7,338 nucleotides of DNA from AP-15 sp036008325. GTDB taxonomy: Bacteria > Pseudomonadota > Alphaproteobacteria > ATCC43930 > CGMCC-115725. The position numbers and the translations under genes are program-made. Under the pieces are notes generated by a model. The model was not told the DNA's origin and ran no database searches. It saw only the letters and a program-made list of their open reading frames with translations. Positions 1 to 5,046 of the stretch are shown one piece after another. The stretch's first letter is position 1; the number at the start of each line of letters is the position of its first letter. The stretch is from the NCBI GenBank assembly GCA_036008325.1, contig DASYNW010000217.1:1-7338 (forward strand), given 5' to 3'.

Positions 1-548
1 TGCGCCATCGCCTGCACCAGGCCGACGCGGTTGCCGATCCGGGCGGTCGCGATCGCCGCCCCCATCTGCGAAAGCGCCGCGGCGATGCGCGCGGTGACGT
101 TCGAACGCGGCGCCACGCGGTTTAGCACGGCCAGCATTTGCCGCCGCTCGTCGCGCGCCATCGCCAGGGTTGCCTCGGTCGCCCACAGATCGAGCGGCGA
201 GGGCTGCACCGGGACCAGCACCAGCCCCGCGGCACGCACCGCGACGCGGGCCTCGGGCTCGATATGCGGCGGACTGTCGATCAACACGAAATCGGCCTGC
301 AGCACCCGATCGCCGATCCACGATTCGGCGCGCCAGCCGGGCAGTGCGGCAAAATCGAAGCCGATCCCGATCTCGCCGAACCGGGCACGGCGCAGCCCGA
401 CCCAGGCCGAGAGGCTCGCCTGCGGATCGATGTCGAGCACCGCCACCCGCGCGCCGCCCAGCACCCAGGCGACCGCGAGCTGTGCCGCCAGGGTGGTTTT
501 GCCGGCGCCCCCCTTGCGCTGCGCGATCGTGATCACCCGTCCCGCCAT
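1..548 (-). CDS. ParA-like partition ATPase, C-terminus cut by window edge
   Basis: This is a MinD/ParA-family P-loop ATPase. Such proteins dimerise on ATP and position DNA or protein cargo in the cell. The reading frame stays open from ATG at 548 to the left edge, giving 182 codons with no stop. Visible motifs are a deviant Walker A, KGGAGKTT, at residues 12-19 with the signature lysine K12, the Walker A' segment VLDIDPQ at 37-43, and a Walker B-like FVLIDSPP at 87-94. Family members of this short type are about 200-220 aa, so only a small C-terminal part should be missing. The start is favoured because the P-loop begins 11 residues later as usual, and no other start codon lies in the 15 codons upstream that I read. 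The Shine-Dalgarno is weak. It lies 64 bp downstream of katA on the same strand, so it may be read from the katA transcript. No ParB gene is visible, so the cargo cannot be told. The family call is sure; the role is not. Confidence 0.88.
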   Translation of the reverse strand, partial: MAGRVITIAQRKGGAGKTTLAAQLAVAWVLGGARVAVLDIDPQASLSAWVGLRRARFGEIGIGFDFAALPGWRAESWIGDRVLQADFVLIDSPPHIEPEARVAVRAAGLVLVPVQPSPLDLWATEATLAMARDERRQMLAVLNRVAPRSNVTARIAAALSQMGAAIATARIGNRVGLVQAMA

Positions 549-612
549 CGCTCGCCCGCTCGCTGCGCCGGTGGGTGAGGGTAGCGTAGGATGACCGGCG
601 AGGGTAAGCCGG

Positions 613-2073
613 CTACTCCGCCGCCTCGCGCTCGGCCGCGAGCCCGAGCCGCTCGGCCACGCCCTGGCCATAAGCCGGGTCGGCCTTGGCGAAATGCGCG
701 ATCTGGCGGCGCTGGATCGCCTCTGGCACCCCCTGCATCGCGGCGGCGATATTATCGAACAACTGCCGCTTCTGATCCGGGGACATCAGCCGGAACAGGT
801 TGCCGGGCTGACCGTAATCATCGTTGCCGAGGCGGTGGTCGTAGCGGTCGGCCGCCCCCGAGATCGGCAACGGCGGCTCCTTGAACGCCGGGTCCTCGAC
901 CGGCCCGCCAAAGCTGTTGGGCTCGTAATTGACGGCGCCGCCGCCATTGCCGTCAAAGCGCATCGCTCCGTCGCGGTGATAGTCGTTGACCGGCACATGC
1001 GCCCGGTTGACCGGCAGGCTCTCGTGGTTGACGCCGAGCCGGTGACGATGCGCGTCGCCATAAGCGAAGATGCGGAATTGCAGCATCTTGTCCGGACTGT
1101 GGCTGATCCCCGGCACGACATTGGCCGGCGAGAACGAGGCCTGCTCGACCTCGGCGAAATAACTCTCGGGGTTGCGGTTCAATTCGACGACGCCGACCTC
1201 GATCAGCGGATAATCCCGGTGCGGCCACACCTTGGTCAGGTCGAACGGGTTGTAGGGCGTCCTGTCGGCATCGGCCTCGGGCATGATCTGCACGCAAAGG
1301 CGCCATTTCGGGTGGTCGCCGCGCTCGATCGCCGCGAACAGGTCGCGTTGATGGCTCTCGCGGTCGTCGCCGACGAGGTGCGCCGCTTCGGCATTGGTCA
1401 GATTGGCGATGCCCTGCATCGACTTCAGGTGAAACTTGACCCAGGAGCGCCGGTTTTCGCGATCGATCAGGCTGAAGGTGTGGCTGCCAAAGCCGTGCAT
1501 ATGACGGAAGCTCTGCGGCAGCCCGCGGTCCGACATCAGGATCGTGACCTGATGCAGGCTCTCCGGCGACAACGACCAGAAATCCCACATCGAGGTCGGG
1601 CTGCGCAGGTTGGTCTTGGGGTCGCGCTTTTGGGTGCGGATGAAATCGGGGAATTTGTACGGGTCGCGGACAAAGAACACCGGAGTGTTGTTGCCGACCA
1701 GATCCCAATTGCCGTCCTCGGTATAGTATTTCATTGCAAAGCCGCGCACGTCGCGCTCGGCGTCGGCGGCGCCACGCTCGCCGGCGACCGTCGAAAAGCG
1801 CCAGAAGCAAGGGGTTTGTTTACCGATCTGGCTGAACAATCTGGCCTTGGTCCAGCGGGTGATGTCGCCGGTGACCGTCAGGGTGCCATAGGCGCCCGAC
1901 CCCTTGGCATGCACCACCCGCTCGGGGATCCGCTCGCGATTGAAATGCGCATGCTTCTCAAAGAGCTGCCAATCCTGCACCAAAAGCGGCCTGCGCGGGC
2001 CGGCGGTCAGGCTGTTCTGGTTGTCACCGACCGGGATGCCGGCGGCGGTGGTCAGCTTTTTCCTCTCGTCCAT
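613..2073 (-). CDS. katA: Catalase, small-subunit haem type (clade 3-like)
   Basis: This enzyme breaks hydrogen peroxide down to water and oxygen. It is a haem enzyme, normally a cytoplasmic tetramer in bacteria, and no signal peptide is seen. The protein is 486 aa, a normal length for a small-subunit catalase. The active-site signature FNRERIPERVVHAKG lies at residues 44-58 with catalytic His55, the distal Asn128 is in VGNNTPVFFVRD, and the haem-ligand signature RIFAYGDAHRHRL is at 334-346 with Tyr338 as axial ligand. All three sit exactly 20 residues before their human catalase equivalents (H75, N148, Y358). The long C-terminal flavodoxin-like domain of large-subunit catalases is absent. 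The start is supported by a strong purine-rich Shine-Dalgarno 5 nt upstream and the standard LTTAAGIPVGDNQNS N-terminus. One oddity is Trp91 just before the haem-region RFSTV motif, where human catalase has Val. It is divergent to the Sua5 gene and is followed by the parA-like gene. Confidence 0.98.
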   Translation of the reverse strand: MDERKKLTTAAGIPVGDNQNSLTAGPRRPLLVQDWQLFEKHAHFNRERIPERVVHAKGSGAYGTLTVTGDITRWTKARLFSQIGKQTPCFWRFSTVAGERGAADAERDVRGFAMKYYTEDGNWDLVGNNTPVFFVRDPYKFPDFIRTQKRDPKTNLRSPTSMWDFWSLSPESLHQVTILMSDRGLPQSFRHMHGFGSHTFSLIDRENRRSWVKFHLKSMQGIANLTNAEAAHLVGDDRESHQRDLFAAIERGDHPKWRLCVQIMPEADADRTPYNPFDLTKVWPHRDYPLIEVGVVELNRNPESYFAEVEQASFSPANVVPGISHSPDKMLQFRIFAYGDAHRHRLGVNHESLPVNRAHVPVNDYHRDGAMRFDGNGGGAVNYEPNSFGGPVEDPAFKEPPLPISGAADRYDHRLGNDDYGQPGNLFRLMSPDQKRQLFDNIAAAMQGVPEAIQRRQIAHFAKADPAYGQGVAERLGLAAEREAAE

Positions 2074-2078
2074 TGATG

Positions 2079-2087
2079 CTCTCCCTC
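2079..2087 (-). promoter_or_regulatory. Ribosome binding site of katA
   Basis: Reading on the minus strand, the purine block GAGGGAGAG ends 5 nt before the ATG at 2073. It is the strongest Shine-Dalgarno in the window and fixes the katA start. Confidence 0.8.
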
Positions 2088-2094
2088 GCCTGGT

Positions 2095-2127
2095 AGATTA
2101 GACTCATTCTTAGATGAATTCCAATCT
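2095..2127. promoter_or_regulatory. Imperfect 33-bp dyad over the katA promoter, candidate operator
   Basis: The segment is an interrupted palindrome centred on 2111. The outer five bases pair perfectly (AGATT with AATCT), the inner TCT/AGA pairs around the centre, and in total 11 of 16 positions are complementary. It covers both predicted -35 and -10 elements of katA. Catalase genes are commonly controlled by OxyR (LysR family) or Fur-family regulators that bind long dyads. The spacing here does not cleanly match the classical OxyR tetramer pattern, so the regulator is left open. Placement over the core promoter would suit a repressor better than an activator. Some symmetry could be chance in an AT-rich promoter. 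Confidence 0.4.
2097..2124 (-). promoter_or_regulatory. Predicted sigma-70-type promoter of katA
   Basis: On the minus strand a -35 element TTGGAA (2119-2124, 4 of 6 to TTGACA) is followed by a 16-nt spacer and a -10 element TCTAAT (2097-2102, 5 of 6 to TATAAT). Transcription would start near 2090, leaving a leader of only about 17 nt that holds the Shine-Dalgarno. The stretch from 2095 to 2127 is clearly more AT-rich than the surrounding sequence, which supports a regulatory role. This is a prediction by eye; no start site is known. Confidence 0.55.
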
Positions 2128-2227
2128 ACGTGCGGTTCGGGGGGATGTCAATGCCGATGGTCCGGCGCCGACTTTTGGCCGCAGCGCGGGGTTGCACCGA
2201 CCCGCCACGGCGGGCGAGAGTGCGCCG

Positions 2228-3187
2228 GTGTCAGCCCGGATCGTCCCCGCCTGCCCACCCGCGATCGAGCGCGCCGCCCGGTTGCTGCGCGCGGGAAAGC
2301 TCGTCGCGTTTCCGACCGAGACGGTCTATGGGCTCGGCGCCGATGCGACCGACGAGCGCGCCGTCGCCGCGATCTTCGCCGCCAAGGGCAGACCGCGCTT
2401 CAACCCTTTGATCTTGCATGTTCCCGGCCTCGCCGAAGCCGAGCCATTGGCGGTTTTCGACACCCGCGCCCGCGCCCTCGCCGCGCATTTCTGGCCGGGT
2501 CCGCTGAGCCTGGTCCTGCCGCGCCGCGCCGATAGCGGGCTGTCGCTGCTGGCCGGCGCCGGGCTCGATACGGTCGCGATCCGCGCGCCCGCCCACCCCG
2601 TGGCGCAGGCGCTGCTGCGCGGCGCCGGGCGGCCGATCGCCGCCCCCTCGGCCAACCGCTCGGGCCGGGTCAGTCCGACCGAAGCCGGCCATGTCGTGGC
2701 CGAGCTCGGCGACCAGGTGGCGCTGATCCTCGACGGCGGCCGCACCCCGGTCGGCCTCGAATCGACGGTGCTCGATCTGACTGGCGCGACCCCGGCCCTG
2801 CTCCGCCCCGGCGGCGTCACCCTCGAAGAGCTGGCGGCTGTGCTCGGCCCGATCGCCGCCGCGCCCACCGGCCCGCCGCGCTCGCCCGGCCTGCTGGCGA
2901 GCCATTACGCGCCGTCCTTGCCATTGCGCCTCGAGGCAACAGACGCCCGCCCCGGCGAGGCCCTGCTGGCCTTCGGCCCCGACGCCCCGTCCGGCTTTGC
3001 CGAGGTGCTGTGGCTCAGCTATAAGGGCGACCTCGCCGAGGCCGCGGCCAATCTGTTCGCGATGCTGCGCCGGCTCGACCGCGCCCCCTTCACCGGCATC
3101 GCCGTCGCCCCGATCCCCGAGCACGGCCTCGGCCGAGCTATCAACGACCGCCTCCGCCGCGCCGCCACTCCCCGGCCGGTCCGTTGA
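2228..3187 (+). CDS. sua5: Threonylcarbamoyl-AMP synthase, Sua5 type
   Basis: The protein makes L-threonylcarbamoyladenylate from threonine, bicarbonate and ATP. This is the first step of the t6A modification at A37 of tRNAs reading ANN codons, and the TsaD/TsaB/TsaE complex uses the product. From the GTG at 2228 it is 319 aa. The N-terminal YrdC domain (about 5-190) shows PTETVYGLG at 29-37, the KGRPRFNP loop at 53-60 and the SAN motif at 141-143. A linker SPGLLASHYAP (219-229) leads to the smaller C-terminal Sua5 domain, which single-domain TsaC/YrdC lacks. An ATG at 2114 is in frame and would add 38 residues, but that extension looks non-conserved, has no Shine-Dalgarno, and lies inside the katA promoter dyad. 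The GTG has GAGAG 7 nt upstream and gives a normal Sua5 N-terminus. Function is sure; the start is moderately sure. Confidence 0.95.
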   Translation: MSARIVPACPPAIERAARLLRAGKLVAFPTETVYGLGADATDERAVAAIFAAKGRPRFNPLILHVPGLAEAEPLAVFDTRARALAAHFWPGPLSLVLPRRADSGLSLLAGAGLDTVAIRAPAHPVAQALLRGAGRPIAAPSANRSGRVSPTEAGHVVAELGDQVALILDGGRTPVGLESTVLDLTGATPALLRPGGVTLEELAAVLGPIAAAPTGPPRSPGLLASHYAPSLPLRLEATDARPGEALLAFGPDAPSGFAEVLWLSYKGDLAEAAANLFAMLRRLDRAPFTGIAVAPIPEHGLGRAINDRLRRAATPRPVR

Positions 3188-3196
3188 CACGGACCG
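3177..3196. terminator. GC-rich hairpin between convergent genes, candidate bidirectional terminator
   Basis: Perfect 8-bp arms CGGTCCGT and ACGGACCG flank a 4-nt loop TGAC. The loop contains the TGA stop of the Sua5 gene, and the opposite-strand gene ends 7 bp beyond the right arm. A stable hairpin placed exactly between two convergent stop codons is typical of a shared terminator. No run of T follows on either strand, so it is not a classical intrinsic terminator and could instead protect mRNA 3' ends. Confidence 0.5.
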
Positions 3197-3202
3197 ACGC
3201 GG

Positions 3203-4525
3203 TCAGGCGGCGAGCGCTTCGGCGTGGCGCAGGAAGCGGCGGTTCGAGGCGCTGCGCGGGCGGGTTCCAATGCGTTCGTGGGCGAGCGCGCGGGCGATGT
3301 CGCGCTGACCGGCGCGGATCGCGGCCTCCGTCAGGGTCCAATCGACGACGTCGCGTTGCGCATGGCTGCCGCCGATCTGCCATAGATCGAAGCGAACCGG
3401 CAGCAAGAGCTCGACCGCCTCGGCCCAGGCGGCGCGGCAGAACGCGGCCAGGCCCTCGACCACCGGGATGCCGACGGTGCGATAGAGCCCGGCCGCCTCG
3501 GCCTTGCTCGCCGCCGTCGCGCGCATCGCCGCGAGCCGCCGCTCGACCAGCGTTTCCTGGCCCGAGCGCAATTCGGCCATCGCGGCGTGGATGTCGGCGA
3601 AAACGAGGCACTTCCCATCGGCGTGGCCCTGCCACAACGCCGCCAGCTCCGGCCAGCGCCCGCCGATGTCGACGCCGATCGCGTCGAGCCGCCACAACAG
3701 CGCGGTGGCGTTGGTCAGGCTGAGCGCGACCGGGCGCTGCGTCGCGCGGATCGGCCCGTCATAGAGCGCGAGGGCTGCCTCGTATTGCCCGAGCTCGAGG
3801 TGGAACAGCGCCCGGTGCCACCAGATATGGACCTGGTTCAGGTGACCGGGGCCCGTCCACAGCGCCTCGCGCGCCAGCATCCAGCCGAGCCCGTCTTCCG
3901 GGCGCCCGGTCATTTCCATCACATGCGCCACCGTGTGATGCGGCCAGAAGCTCAGCGGTTCGAGCTCGGCGGCGGCGCGCGACTGGTCCTCGGCGCGGGC
4001 ATAGTCGCCCGCTTCCTCGAGGCCGAAGCCGTAAAAGGCGAGCAAAGTCCCGTAGCCCGGCTGGTCCTTCGACCACAATGGCAGGGCGCGCGCCGAGCGG
4101 TCCCGCACCAACGGAAAGCGGCCGAGAAAGCCGTCGGTCAGCGCTGCCGCCTGGTGCGCCACCAGGTCGAACGGGTAATGCATCAAATGGCGGTCGAGCA
4201 CCGCGACCGCGGCCGCTCGCGCGCCCTGCACCAACTGGGAGAGGGCTGCGAGGTGGGCCTGCTCGCGCTCGTTCACGGTCAAGGACCGGGCGGTTTCGAC
4301 CAGCGACTTGGCCTCGGTCATCAGGCCGGGGTCGTTGGCCAAGGCGAACACCCAGGCTTTTCCCAGATATGCCATGGCAAAGCCGGGCGCCTCCTCGCGT
4401 GCCGCCTCGAACAGACCCACGGCGTCGCCGTGGACGAGGTTGAACGCCCGCACCGCCTGATCGTAGGCGGCGCCGGCCGTTGCGGAGGCACCCGAGAGGC
4501 GATGTCCCTGTGCGTCCTCGGTCAT
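3203..4525 (-). CDS. Tetratricopeptide-repeat protein of the TTC38-like family
   Basis: This predicted soluble alpha-helical protein is built of TPR-like helical pairs, which usually bind other proteins. No catalytic motif, signal peptide or membrane segment is seen. From ATG 4525 it is 440 aa. TPR-like units are clearest at about 157-190 (YGFGLEEAGDYARAEDQ), 193-222 (HHTVAHVMEMTGRPEDGLGW) and 232-262 (WWHRALFHLELGQYEAAL). The histidine/tryptophan-rich blocks and the C-terminal GGSHAQRDVVDWTL (385-398) are, from memory, typical of TTC38-family proteins, which occur in animals and many bacteria and lack an assigned biochemical role. A longer in-frame start at 4678 would overlap the upstream VOC gene by over 100 bp and adds an Arg-rich, unlikely N-terminus. 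ATG 4525 has GGAG 6 nt upstream. It follows the VOC gene by 41 bp and is probably co-transcribed with it. The family assignment is good; the function is unknown. Confidence 0.87.
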   Translation of the reverse strand: MTEDAQGHRLSGASATAGAAYDQAVRAFNLVHGDAVGLFEAAREEAPGFAMAYLGKAWVFALANDPGLMTEAKSLVETARSLTVNEREQAHLAALSQLVQGARAAAVAVLDRHLMHYPFDLVAHQAAALTDGFLGRFPLVRDRSARALPLWSKDQPGYGTLLAFYGFGLEEAGDYARAEDQSRAAAELEPLSFWPHHTVAHVMEMTGRPEDGLGWMLAREALWTGPGHLNQVHIWWHRALFHLELGQYEAALALYDGPIRATQRPVALSLTNATALLWRLDAIGVDIGGRWPELAALWQGHADGKCLVFADIHAAMAELRSGQETLVERRLAAMRATAASKAEAAGLYRTVGIPVVEGLAAFCRAAWAEAVELLLPVRFDLWQIGGSHAQRDVVDWTLTEAAIRAGQRDIARALAHERIGTRPRSASNRRFLRHAEALAA

Positions 4526-4566
4526 GGTCGGCTCCAGATGCGATCGGGAGGATCGCTCGACGCGGC

Positions 4567-4935
4567 TCAGTAGGTGGAGATTTCGATCGAGTTCTGGTCG
4601 GGATCGTCGATATAGACCGATTGGATCGTGCCGATCGCCCCGGCGCGCGGCCCCTGCATCCGCACCGGAACGCCGCAATCTTCGAGATGGGCCATGATTT
4701 CGCCGATCGGCGCCTCGGTGACAAAGCAGATATGCGCCGGCAGCCGCTTTTCGCCGCTCGCCGCCATCGCCCCGCCGGCGAGGTCGAGATGGATCTTCTG
4801 CTGGCCGAAATAGAGCGCGGCGCGGCCTTCGCCGATACTTTCGGCCTTCATGCCGAGCACCCCCTTGTAGAATTCGACGCTGCGGTCGATTTCGGCGACG
4901 GTCAAATTCAGATGGTCAATGCGCTCGATCTTCAT
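4567..4935 (-). CDS. VOC-superfamily (glyoxalase-like) protein, GLOD5-like
   Basis: This small 122-aa protein has the vicinal-oxygen-chelate fold, whose members are metal-dependent lyases, dioxygenases or transferases, or binding proteins. Two beta-alpha-beta-beta-beta units can be placed at about 1-52 and 66-121. Candidate metal ligands are His8 (IDHLNLTV), His68 (AHICFVTE) and Glu118 (NSIEIS), with His49 nearby. The pattern of HLNLTV near the start, YFGQQKIHL, HLEDCGVPV and DDPDQNSIEIS resembles human GLOD5 and its bacterial relatives rather than glyoxalase I, fosfomycin-resistance proteins or extradiol dioxygenases. Its substrate is unknown. The ATG has GAGG 6 nt upstream. It is 111 bp downstream of the hydantoinase A gene and 41 bp upstream of the TPR gene, all on the same strand. 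The superfamily is sure; the GLOD5 affinity is from memory of the family. Confidence 0.92.
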   Translation of the reverse strand: MKIERIDHLNLTVAEIDRSVEFYKGVLGMKAESIGEGRAALYFGQQKIHLDLAGGAMAASGEKRLPAHICFVTEAPIGEIMAHLEDCGVPVRMQGPRAGAIGTIQSVYIDDPDQNSIEISTY

Positions 4936-4965
4936 GGCCGGCCTCGTGGGCTTGATGGAGCCGAC

Positions 4966-4987
4966 AGCTTGCCACGATGCGCAAGCT
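4966..4987. repeat. Short inverted repeat in the gap between hyuA and the VOC gene
   Basis: Perfect 7-bp arms AGCTTGC and GCAAGCT are separated by 8 nt. It lies in the 111-bp gap, 31 bp upstream of the VOC start on the minus strand. It could be a weak terminator or attenuator after hyuA, or an operator for the VOC-TPR pair. There is no T-run and I see no convincing -35/-10 pair in this gap. Chance is possible at this arm length. Confidence 0.3.
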
Positions 4988-5046
4988 CGAACCAGCCCGA
5001 TCGCGCCGGCCGATCATGATGCGGCGCCGACAATGAGGATCGACGA

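Noticed and set aside
31..594. 187-codon open frame on the plus strand at the left edge
   Set aside because: It is antisense to the ParA-like gene, whose Walker motifs are unmistakable. Its product is Ser/Arg/Ala-rich with no motif.
565..600. CGCCGG/CCGGCG pair in the katA to parA gap as a terminator
   Set aside because: The arms are only 6 bp with a 23-nt loop and there is no T-run, so it is not convincing.
694..2076. 460-codon open frame on the plus strand running antisense through katA
   Set aside because: It mirrors the katA codon pattern in GC-rich DNA. Its translation shows no recognisable domain, while katA is complete with all its catalytic residues.
2130..2411. 93-codon plus-strand frame overlapping the start of Sua5, with a G-run before an internal ATG
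   Set aside because: It overlaps about 180 bp of conserved Sua5 sequence in another frame and its product is Arg/Pro-rich without motifs. An upstream leader ORF cannot be excluded but has no support.
2231..3190. 319-codon open frame on the minus strand antisense to the Sua5 gene
   Set aside because: It covers almost exactly the same span as Sua5, is low in complexity (Gly, Ala, Arg, Glu), and has no family motif. It is a shadow of GC-rich codon use.
3587..4573. 328-codon open frame on the plus strand antisense to the TPR gene
   Set aside because: The minus-strand frame carries TTC38-like blocks over its length; the plus-strand frame has none.
4526..4678. Longer N-terminus for the TPR protein, starting at 4678
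   Set aside because: It would overlap the VOC gene by more than 100 bp and adds an unconserved Arg-rich stretch. The ATG at 4525 has a good ribosome site.
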